Notes under the pieces: generated by a model
Database searches by the model: none
Told to the model about the DNA's origin: nothing
The model's input: the letters and a program-made list of their open reading frames with translations, nothing else
Translations under genes and position numbers: made by a program
Shown: positions 52,000 to 62,570 of the stretch, piece by piece
Position numbering within the stretch: position 1 is the stretch's first letter
How the letters are laid out: each line of letters begins with the position of its first letter
Assembly (NCBI GenBank): GCA_029834535.1
Contig: JAQMWT010000370.1
Coordinates: 124,001 to 188,000, forward strand
Direction: 5' to 3'
Source: Chrysophaeum taylorii
Lineage: Eukaryota; Sar; Pelagophyceae; Pelagomonadales; Pelagomonadaceae
DNA: 64,000 nt

Positions 52000-54900
52000 G
52001 TGCGGCGGAAGTTGAAGAAGGATGTGTCTCTGACGTAATGTTCGCCGAGGCTCCTGTCAGCGAGAGTCTGGCGTGCGACAACTTCACCACCGAAGCAGCA
52101 GCAGCAGCAGCAGCAGAAGCGGCGCTGGTTAAACGCAGCATCAGCCGCGACGACGAGAGAGCACGCGCAGCAGCAGCCCGCGAGCAGAAAGTAAAAGTCA
52201 TCGAAGCGCGCGTCGTTGAGTATCTGCGCAACGCGAAGGGCTTTGACATCAGCGTCGACCAGCCCCTCGTTCGCCAGGGTGTCACATCGCTCGAAGCCGC
52301 CGAGTTGGCGTCGTTGCTCGTCTCGTGGCTCGGCCGAGGCAAAAACCATCATCATCATCATCTGGCACTAGATGTGCTTCTCGACCCTGGAAACACCATC
52401 GCAGAGCTGTCGCGAAAGCTCGTTGACCGTTGGTGTGAGACCACCACGCCCCATCGATCGATACGAATTGTGCGGAGCGACGACGGGTCTGACGTTTCCT
52501 GGAACCAAAAACAATTGCTCGCCGCTCAAGCCGTGTCTGGTGAAGAAGGCAAGAGCGCGTACAATCTTGCCATCGGCTGGCGACTGCGTGGCGACGTGTC
52601 TCGCGAGGCACTAGACTGGGCCTGCGGGGAATTGGTGAAACGTCACGAAATTCTTCGAACGACGTACGAAATTGATTCGGCAACCGGAGAATTCGCCGCG
52701 TCGGTTGAAGCGTACGAAGGTGTCGATATGAAGGTGGTAAGCACCGAGCTCGAAGAGGAGGCGCTGGCCATGGTTCGGTCTTACGTTCGCCGGGAGTTTG
52801 ATCTGCTCGCCCAACGCCCGGTCTTTCGCATTATTTTGGTAAAATTACCCGACTGTCACGTCGTCGCGTTGGCGATTCACCACGTTGCCCTCGATGGGGC
52901 TTCGGGCATTTTGGTCGCTCGCGAGCTGGCGCAGCTCTATGCGGGCTACGTTGCCGGCGGAAACAGCAGCAGCAGGTCATCACTGCGGCGGCGGGAACTG
53001 CCGTTTCGGTACGCCGACTTTGCTCGAACGCAACGGTCGATGCTCTCGGACGGAACCCTCGAGGCTGAGATTGAGTTCTGGCGCGAACACCTGCGCGACG
53101 GCGATCTGACGCCACTCGACATGCCCCTCGACAAACCCCGGCCTCCAACCCAGAACAGCATTCGAGGGTCCGTCGTGCACTTGAAGCTCCAGCCTGAGAT
53201 CGCCGCGAGGCTCGAGTCGACGGCTCGTTTCCGGAATTGCACGTTATTCGAGGTGCTGTTGACATTGTGGAGCCTCCTCCTTTGCCGTCACAGCGGTCAG
53301 GACGAGGTCGTGGTTGGCGTGCCATCACACGGTCGCGGTTTGATTCCCGGATCCGAAACCGTCGTGGGATACTTCGTCAACACGCTGCCGATGCTCGTTC
53401 GCGTCCGCCGCGGCCAAAGCCCCGTCGAGTTGCTCGACAGCGTCCGAACCACTGTGAGATCCGCCAAAAAAAATGCCGGCGTGCCCTTTCAATATATGCT
53501 CAGCAACCTGCTCCCTCGCCTCGAGCGCGACGCTTCGCGCAACCCTGTGTTCCAGACGATGTTTGCCTGGGAACCGCGAGAAGGGTGGAGTACTTTAGCA
53601 GCCGCGGCAAGCTGGGGGCCAGACGTGCAAGCCCAACCTGTCGAGCTCGACCTCATACCACCTGTCGTCGGCGACATCGGGCTCTGCGCTTTGATGCACA
53701 GCAACGGTCTACTTGACGCAAAGATCATCTACGACGCTCGAATCTTCGACGCGTCGACGATTCGAGCTGTTGCCGAGCGCTTCGTTTTGCTGGCGGAGGA
53801 GTTCGAGGTTAACGTCGTCGTCAATGCTTCGCACCAGAATACCCCGGGGCTCCTCGTCGCGGACGTTTGGAGTCTGCCCATGATGAGCGACATCGAGCGT
53901 CGGATCTCGCGCGATTTCAACAACAACAACAACGCTGCTGCTGCTGCTTCCAGCGAATTTCCAAAAGATCTTTGCTGCCTCCACGACCTCGTATGGGCGC
54001 AGGCTGACCGCACTCCGGAACGCCCCGGGATCGAGGTGGGTCGGGGCGTACTCACCTACAGCGACCTCGAGCGCAAAGCGCGCGCGCTCGCCGAAGTACT
54101 GATCACGACGTGTCAAATCCTCGCCGACCGTATCGTCGCGCTTCAGCTCTTCAGGACGCTCGTGATGCCGGTGGCGATTCTCGGGACTTTGACCGCCGGC
54201 GCTGCATATATGCCACTGGACCCTGAAAAGTGGCCCGTGGACCGTCGCCGCTTCATTGTTGAGGAAGCCAAGTGCGTTGCGCTGTTAGGCACCGAGGAGT
54301 CGACGCGCGATCTCGCCGATGTGTCGCGAAACGTGGTGCTGATGACCGAACATGGCGACGTCGTCAGATCAAAATACGCCGCCGTTGATGCCGCCGCCGT
54401 TGATAGTGTCGTGCCAGAAGACAACAACAACACAAGGTCGCGACCAAGGCCGCAGCTTTTGGCATACGTGATTTACACGTCGGGGTCTACCGGCCGACCC
54501 AAGGGCGTGCTCGTCCAGCACGATGGCGTCGTCAATTTGCTGCAGGCTCGACAGAGGCATTTCAAAACAGTGTTCCCAGATGCTTTTGACCAGCGCCAGA
54601 CGACAATCAGGGTCGCCGTTACCTTGAATTACGTGTTTGACGGTTTCGGACACAACTTCTACTCGTGCGTCTGTGTTCTCGGCGGTACGGCTTGCCTGCT
54701 GCAGAGTGGGCTGTCTCTCTTGACTGTCAAGGATTCGGACAAGATAACGCACATTCACGATGTTCCATCGGTCCTCGCTTTGCTTACAAAATTACCTTCC
54801 ACGGTCCGGCTCGTCGAGTCCGGCGGGGAAGCTCTCACGCGCGCCGCGGCAACGGCGGGCTTGATGTGTGGCCAGCTCTGGAACACCTATGGGCCCACCG

Positions 54901-57900
54901 AAGCGTCCATCACGACTCATGTGAAAGATGTACATGATATCTCATCATACAAGGCCCTATCGTCCATCGGTGAGTCCTTTTATATATTTATTGTGCCCAA
55001 CCTACGTCCGCGTAGGTCGTCCTTACGATAACGTGACGTGTTACGTCGTGGACCCCGAGTCCTTTGGGCTTCAACCAACAGGCATCTTCGGCGAACTTCT
55101 GCTAGGTGGCATACAAGTAGCGCGCGGCTACCTGAATCGCCCCGAGCTCACGGCCGAGCGGTTCATCCGGAACCCTTGGCCCGAGACGGACCCGTCGGGC
55201 CGCGGCGTCGTCTACCGCACTGGCGACCGGGCACGATGGCTTACCAACGGCGACATCGAATTTGGTGGACGCATCGATCACCAGGTCAAGATTCGGGGGT
55301 ATCGCGTTGAATTGGGCGAAATTGAAACCGCGCTTCGTTCGCAGCAGGGCGTCGTCGACGCGGTCGTCGCGCGAGCGTGCTATGATCTAGATGCTGCGCT
55401 CATTGCGTACGTACAGCCGGCGGGTGTAGCAAAGAATGCCCTCGATGGCATTCGAGGACAAATTCCGTCGTACATGGTCCCTTCTTCAGTGACCGGTATC
55501 GACGAGTGGCCTCGCACAGCGAGCGGGAAGATCGACCGCAAACGGTTGCCCGAGCCAGCGAAGCCGCTACTGTCGAATCAAGAAACTCGAGCCGTGCCCC
55601 GTGCAGCAGCTTCGTGTGTTGAGGATTTGTCTGTTGTTGAAACGAGCGTCAGAGGTTGCTTCGCTCGAGTTCTTGGGTTGCCAGACCCAAATTTAATCGG
55701 CGCCACTCGTAGCGCGTCCGAGCTCGGCGCAACTTCGTTGAGCGTTGTTCTTCTTCAGCAGTCTCTTCGCAAAGCCCACCCCGACGTGGAGATCCCAATG
55801 GAGATACTGATCGACAATCCTTCTATCGAAAGTTTGACGACCTATATCAAAGCTGTTCGCGATGATAATAATACAGATACTCTCGACGCGAACGACGCCC
55901 TCGAAGACGAGGTGAAAGAATGCGAGCCGACCAAACCTTCATCAAAACAACAACAGGTCGTTTTCGATGACGCAAAAGTCATCGACACAACTTCCGAGAC
56001 CGACGACGTGCCTACGAGATCATCATCATCACTCGTGCGACCTCTTCTCTGGGTCACGGCCGGCGCGTACTTGGTCGCGGCGTTCGTGGCGCCAGCCTGG
56101 CTGGTCGTGTGGCAGATCGACGTGGCGAATTACCGAACTTGGGATGGTTTTTTTTACGTGCCGCTCTTCGCATGGATGGCGATCGTCGCCCTCCTGGTTC
56201 TCGAGACAGCCGTCACCCGCCTGCTTTTATCCCAGTTCTTGCAAGTCGGCGAGATCCCGCTCGACTCGCGCGCCTACGTTGGCTATTGGCTCTTACAGAG
56301 AATGTACGAGATGAACAGAACGCTCTTCCTCGAAGAGTTCCGTCGAACGCCGATGCTTAACTGGTATTTTTGGTTGCTGGGAGCCAGGATTGGCCAGCGC
56401 GTTGTTCTCGACACGACCGCGGTTCTTGATCCTGACTTGACGACCATCGCCGACGACGTCTACGTCGGGCCGCGAGCCACCATCAAAGCAGGGCATTATG
56501 ATCCCGGCAATAATTCCCTGACCTTCGAGGCTATTACGCTTGGACGCGGCGCGACCGTGCGCCAGCGTGCTGTTATAATGGGCGGCGCTCGAGTCTGCGC
56601 AAATTCGACCGTTCCAAGCCTTGGCGTCGTCGCCTCGTCCTCGTCGTCCTCGTCCTCGTCCTCGTCGTCCAGCACTCGGAAACTTGCGTCATCATCCTGG
56701 CTCGCCAGTGGCGCCGCGTTGTACGTGGTCTTGCTGACACTATCCGTAACGATGCAACCGGCATTTATCGCAATTTCGCGGATGCTCGAGCACCACGACC
56801 TCTATCCGCCGCCTCGACTCCGCCGCGAACCGTTCCATCATCGCCCAGAGGCTTTCTTCACTTTTGCAGCCACATACTTGGTCTCGCCCGTTTACTCTAC
56901 GCTTCTTACGGTGTTCGTCGACACTGACCCGAGATTCTTGCGGCAGACGTTCGTGGGCAAGATCGACCGAATGTTGGCAATCTTGCTGCCCATTTGTGGT
57001 CTCTTAGTACTCCAGAATCTCATCTTGATGGCCACCGCGCTCCTGTTCCATCGAATCCAGAAGACGCTCCCTCGCAATGCTTTCCTCGACTTGGTTTTCG
57101 ACAAGCTGAGCGAGTCGATCTATCGTCGATCTGTCGTCGAGTTCGCCGGAACTTGGGTTCTCGCCGCTTACTATCGAGCTCTGGGAGCGTCGATTGGCTC
57201 GTACAGCTCCATTGACATGATGCCCGAGCGAATCCGGAACCCCGGAAAATCTACGCCTCGGAGACAAAGTACATCTCGGAAGCTTCTGCTCGATTCAGCC
57301 CACGCGCGAGGCAACCGTCACGATCGAGGACGGGAGTATCATTGGCTATGGTGCAGTGTGCGCAGCATCTAACGGTGACGACGCTATCCACATTCCGATG
57401 CTCTCGCTCATCGGAGGAAATACGTGCATCGTCAACGACGGTTACGATTGCCTCGAAGAAGGAAAACTGACGATCGACGTCTCCACATTACTTGCTGACA
57501 GTCGCGAGGCCAGGAGGGGAGCTTTTGGGAAGAAATCCACTTTCTCGTGGGATTCAAAGTCGCGGGAGATTCTCGACTACGACGCACGGTTGAGCTCGGT
57601 CGAGAAGAGCCTCTACGTCCTCGTGCCGTTTCTCATTCAGCTGTGGCGCTACGTCCTGCTGAGCACGACGTGCTATGTCACCGCTCGCGTTTCGACTTGT
57701 GTATTCGCCTACGGCAAGTATCAATGGAATGGGGCTCATCCCCTGCTTCCGCGGATCGTGGCCGCGATGGCTGCCGTGGTGGCCTTCGTCGCGACCTACG
57801 CGGCCGTCGCAGCACTCAACAAGTGGCTGTGGATCAGAGCAGACGTTCGTGGCAGGCGAAAGCGAAGCTGGAGGCAGTTCAGTTGGGGCTTTTGGCTCGT

Positions 57901-58300
57901 GTACTTGTCTGACGCGGGTCGCGGTGGCTTCGCTCAAACAGCGTCTTTCTTCATCAACGGCACGACGGCGTACAACTGGGTGCTTTCTGCCCTCGGTGTT
58001 CGCGTTGGATCTGGGGCGATTATCCTGTGTCCGGTCTACTGGGACGCTCACATGCTTAAGATCGGTCGCGGTGCCGTCGTGGAAGGCGGCGCCGTGCCCT
58101 TTTGTCACCAGTACGCGTCCGATCGTCTTACGGTCGACGCGGTCGAGATCGCCGATCACGCTGTCGTCGAGAGCGGCGCGATCACGAGTGCTGGTGCGGT
58201 CGTCGAAGGCCGATTGTCCCCAAACAAGCTCGGCATACCACCGCCGATCGCTCGGAGTCGTCGCTCGGAGGAGTGGTCTTCGAGGCGACGCGCGCGATGA
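46752..58300 (+). CDS. Giant hybrid: FAD oxidoreductase - acyl-AMP ligase - ACP - NRPS (C-A-PCP) - membrane beta-helix terminal domain
   Basis: Model: join 46752-48424, 48486-48973, 49045-54969, 55016-58300, about 3,800 residues. Parts in order: two-Rossmann oxidoreductase (VVVVGAGMAGLCFARD, then RIVVVGSGRAALDILLQLE); fatty acyl-AMP ligase (FFQYTSGTTGNPKG, GISWLPQYHDSGL, RTGDEGF, TTSGKVRR); an unassigned helical part (50.4-51.5 kb); carrier protein (GVTSLEAAELASLL); condensation domain (AIHHVALDG); adenylation domain (YVIYTSGSTGRPKG, NTYGPTEASI, YRTGDRARW, RTASGKIDRKRLP); carrier (ELGATSLSVVLLQ); then several transmembrane helices with hexapeptide-repeat beta-helix pieces, like the terminal region of epsilon-poly-lysine synthetase. 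There is no thioesterase. Inferred job: activate a fatty acid, condense it with an amino acid, and release or transfer the product at a membrane. The aspartate in VFDGFGHN fits an alpha-amino-acid substrate. Two blemishes: an in-frame TGA at 51489-51491 and a one-base frame slip near 57240. Confidence 0.85.
48425..48485 (+). other. Intron 1 of the megasynthase, 61 bp
   Basis: GTGCGT ... TTCTTCCCAG. Splicing joins ATG-AC to G-TGG-CTC and moves the oxidoreductase frame into the acyl-AMP ligase frame. Confidence 0.88.
48974..49044 (+). other. Intron 2, 71 bp
   Basis: GTGCGT ... TTTGACGCAG, inside the AMP-binding motif: TTGNPKG continues as VMVTLENIWHN, as in other acyl-AMP ligases. Confidence 0.88.
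54970..55015 (+). other. Intron 3, 46 bp
   Basis: GTGAGT ... CCGCGTAG. Splicing restores SSIGRPYDNVTCYVVD, the standard A-domain stretch SIGRP..N..VYVLD. Confidence 0.9.
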
Positions 58301-58729
58301 GCACAAGATATAGACTCGGAAAGATCTAAGTACACGCGCGTTTCCGAGTGCGCAGGACGGACGGACGGACGTCGTCGTCTAGCACACGCATGCATACCCA
58401 TACGGCTCAGGAGCGACACCCGAGCGAGCGAGCGAGCTTCGGTCATATACTGCTAAGCTTGGCCTTTCACGACCTCTCCTCCTGCGACGCGGTGGTGTTG
58501 CTTCTTTGACGAGCCACCACCAGTTCGATAGGGGTTCGGTTCTAGTGGTCGAGTCTGCTAGGGGCATATAATTCCTCGGTCTAGACATGACGGCTGCTGC
58601 TGCTTTGGGTGCGCTACGACTGTTGTTAACGCGGAGAGGTTGTTTGTTGTCCCTTTTCCATTTTCCCACACGACGCACGCGCCATATGTGCGCGATGTGG
58701 ATCACATCCAACTTCCAAACTACGAAACC
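58301..58729. other. 3' flank of the megasynthase
   Basis: (GGAC)n at about 58355-58370 and (GAGC)n near 58425; nothing else. Confidence 0.45.
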
Positions 58730-61700
58730 CTACTAGTATTGTTGAGCCCGGGCAGCCTTATGCTGCAAGTTTGTGCGGGGCCAAGAGACGAGGGGCGCTG
58801 AAAGGAGCGTCGGGGGGGAATTGACGCCTTTCGGGGGAGAGTTGACGCCTTTCGCCATGCGACGCGGAGACCGCGATACGACAATCTCGTGGTTACGTCT
58901 TCTGTGTCCCCCGGCATAACCTGTCCCACTGCGAACGTTCCGGCTTCCAAACCGGCTCGCCAATTTCTAGAAGGTGCCAACCTGCGCCGGGAGGACGGAT
59001 GTAGGTTCAGAAGCCCCACCATTCGTGTAATTTTTAGGCGTCCAAAAACTCCAGCGCACTGGCTAAAGTTATTTTTGGTAAGGAGGCCGGCTGCAACGAG
59101 GCACCTGCGAGCAAGGCGCAGGAGCAACTGAAAAATGGTCCTCAGCACGACGTTCCTGGCCCGCGTCCGGCAGAGCCGTAATGTGGCGCTCGCTGTCGCG
59201 AGTTCCGGGATCGCCGCCACGCTGCCGCAGCCCAGTCGCGGTTCGAGATCCCGCTGGATTCCGACGAACCCTCATTTTCTGTCTGCAATATTCCTACATG
59301 ATTTCGGGCCGCCGTCCAGAAGCCAACCTCCTGCTCGAGGTACGTCAAATTCTTTAAAGGTACTCAGGTTCCTTCCTATAACGCACAGGTTTCTGCTTCG
59401 AGACGCTGGACCGCGCAATCGATACGGGATGGATGATTGCGTGCTTGGAGTTCAATGGACGCCGGGCCCATAAAGCCTAGAATCCAGATGTAGGCTTCCG
59501 GGATAATCATTAGGGTCCTCGAGCAGCGTGTCCTTCGGCGGCAAGGTCGTCATTTTCCTCGGAGAGGTCCGGTCCACCAGTGTTTCCCAGTCGTCGAGCG
59601 TGTCTGTCGATTTCAGATCGTCGACGCTACGCTCAACCAGCGTCTGGTTCGGATTCGGCGGCGGCTAGAGAGAGAAATTTCTCACTCGTAACTCCGAGAG
59701 GGAGGGCTACGTTCTGAGAGAGCACTACCGCCGCGTCTCACGACACGGGACTGTCTACTCAGACGGTCTTTGTCTGCGTCCAGGGGTCGCGACCAACGTT
59801 CGCGTCGAACTCCCCGGAGACCACGACGCAGCTCCGCCGATTTTTCTTTCCAACAGTAGCTTGGGGCCTACTTGTATCAAGATCGACGACCGCGTCCCCC
59901 CCGAGACCTAACCCGGGAAGTCTACGCCGATCTCATCGTCGAAGACATCATAATTTCGCTGAGGCTCCACCAGCGTGCCCGTTGGGTCGACAGCGAAAAG
60001 AAGACCCTGATAGTTCCGCGCGTCACTCTCGCGACCTAGAAGGACGAGCTTTCCTTCGAGTTGCGCCGTCGCCAGCTTCCGCTCCGCCCTAGCCTTCGCC
60101 GTGACGAATCAAGAAAAGCTGTCCTGCCCAAGCCTTCACCCGCGGCCAGATCTACTTCGCCCTCAGCCACGTTGGCCTTTTCCCGAGTACTCGCGGGTTG
60201 AAGGTCGACGTTAATTGTTGGAGCTTTTCGCCGTGCTCGATCCGTTTGAGTCGCTCTTGCTGTTGGGGGATGAATATCTCGAGGGCGGCGACTTCCTCCT
60301 CGGTGAAATTAGATGGAGTGTTGGGCCGAGAGCTTGAATTGCGAGGCGGTGCGGTCGATGCGCTACTTGTCCTCCCGCATCTGGTCCTGTAGATCTTGCA
60401 AACTGGTCTCGATCTCGTTGATTCGGCAGACGATGAAGCCTGCGACCGCGATGAAACTCAAACGCGAGATCTCGGGATTTCTGCCGAATTCTGTCGCGAC
60501 CTTCGTCCGAAAGGTTTCGCCGCATGGCGCGTGCGAGGGTCCGGTCATGGGCGCGAAGGTATGCACACAGGGGAAGAGGCCACCGAGAAAGACGACTTCT
60601 TCACACCTCGTTGTCGCTTCCTTTCTTCTCAAACGTCTTCCTAATAATCATACTTCTGTGTACAAAGGAGTTTGCTAATGCACAGGTAGTATGCCGCCCG
60701 ATGTGTACGACTTGGGTTTGAGGTCGCCCGTGCTAATTTCGACGACGACGTACTTCTCCATGTTTGCCTTAAGGACGTTCGACCGCGCGGCGTCGCTCGG
60801 GGGACCTGCTGCTTAAGTGGCGCGTCGAGTCGCCATCGTCGAGAGGATGCTGGGTCCACCCACCCAAATATTGGTCGACGACTGTTTCGAATTTCATGGC
60901 CTCCGGGGCCTTGGCGTAGAAGTCGTTCGTTCACCCGGCGCTCGAGGGCCTCCGCAGCGACGCGACAGCGATGATGCTCCCGCATGGCGCGCCGCAGCCT
61001 GCGCCTTGTGGTTCTGCCGAGCACGAGAAGCCGCCTCCATCAACGCTCATCGAACGTCGTCGCGAGGCGTCCTCCATGAACTCGATCACGCGTTCGAGCC
61101 TTCGAGGTGGTTCGACCAGTCGTCGCTGGCGCTTGGCCGAAGATGAGGTCTCGTGGACACGACCCCTGCGCGCGCAGCTTTCGACGCTCGCGTTGGAGAA
61201 GGCGGCGCGGTAAGACTCGAAGGCGCCAAACTCGTTCGAGTTCCGCCGCGCTCCATCGAAGGCCCTCTGGAGAGAGCTCAGACGTCTGGTCGACCGCCGC
61301 GAGGTCGCCGTCGTAGCGCATAGACTGCCCCCCGCACGCCGCTGGGCTTGGAGCGCGTAGAGCATGGTCTTAGGCTCCGGATCATTTTTCGGAAAAGTAA
61401 AGCCGCGCACGAATGGCCGCGACGTCGTGGATTGTGGACTGGTTGTCGACGAAAAGATTCGTCGACTCGGCGATTTCGGCGTAGGAGGCCTCGTACTCGG
61501 CGACGAGTCGCGAATTATCCTGGCAGACTCCGAATTCTTCGAATTCTCGTCGTCGTCCACGCCTCGTATGCCGCCGCAGCCTGTCTTACAGCCTCCTTTG
61601 ACTGGGTCGCGTTCAGCTCGCCGATGAATTGCTGCACCTTCTCGTGCTGCTTCAACCTCGCGGCAACTTGGCGCTCGTTCCAGACAATGAGTCGCTCCTC

Positions 61701-62520
61701 CCGCCGCCGCGGCATCCCAAAAATCTTTCGCTCGGCCTCGAGAAGCCCAATCTCGGCCGTAGCCAACTCCGGCATCGAGAGTCTCGGCGTGGGCCTGGCT
61801 CCGGCTCGGCTGCGGCACACCGCTGCAGGGTCGGTCTCCTTGGCTACCTCGAGGAGGAGACTGTTGATGATCTCGTCCTTTAGAGTGAACTAACTGCTTC
61901 TGAAGCAATACCCAGCCCGGGTACTTCGGTCGAAGCGGGCGTGCGGCTCGCCGAGGGAACCCCCACCGTTCTCCTTCTCTGCGCTCTCGCGGCGAATGCC
62001 GGCAAGGTTGACCACTGTCTCGTCGACGAGACGGGAAGCGTCTGGGGTCGTAACGCGCGTCCTCTGAACCACCCCCGGGTAAACCCGTCGTCCACTCTTT
62101 GACCGCTCGAATAGTCGCGAACGACACACACCTTGTCGCTCGACCGAATCCGCGTCTCGAGGCGCTTGGCCAATCAGCGGCGCTTGGTCAGCGCATCTCG
62201 GATGCGCGCGAGGATAGTAGCGTGCACCGGAGCTTTGTTGAAAGAAAGCGCGAAGTCTCGCCTCAACAAGAGGGAGAGCAAGCATACAACAAAAGACGGT
62301 GCTGCCGTCGAGTCCCGTGATGCTCATGATGCGCCCAAGGTCGAGCGGTTGGCTCTCCCGAACGAACGAACGTCGTCGTTCAAGCTCAAGCTCTCCGCAA
62401 CGCAACAGACGTACTCTGGTGGCAAACCAGGAGGAGTGAGGGAGGGAGGGTTTTTTTTGTGTTGTTCTGTCGAAAACGGGGGGGTGGTCTTCTTTCTAGT
62501 TTTAATACGAATCTTATCCT
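58730..62520 (-). pseudogene. Decayed minus-strand coding block, coiled-coil-rich
   Basis: Minus-strand segments of good protein composition follow one another for nearly 3.8 kb but change frame repeatedly. Readable pieces include RLIVWNERQVAARLKQHEKV near 61.7 kb, INEIETSLQDLQDQMRED near 60.4 kb, LLFAVDPTGTLVEPQRNYDV near 59.95 kb and VDDLKSTDTLDDWETLVDR near 59.6 kb. Much of it predicts coiled coil. The plus strand shows nothing comparable. Family unknown: a dead host gene or part of a virus-like element. Treated as a fossil, broken in many places. Confidence 0.45.
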
Positions 62521-62570
62521 AACCCTAAAGCTTGGAATAAGGAGGAGGACAACAACAACAACAACCAACA

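Noticed and set aside
62515-62530. CCTAACCCTAAAG, telomere-like word
   Set aside because: Only about two units and genes lie on both sides; not a telomere or clear interstitial array.
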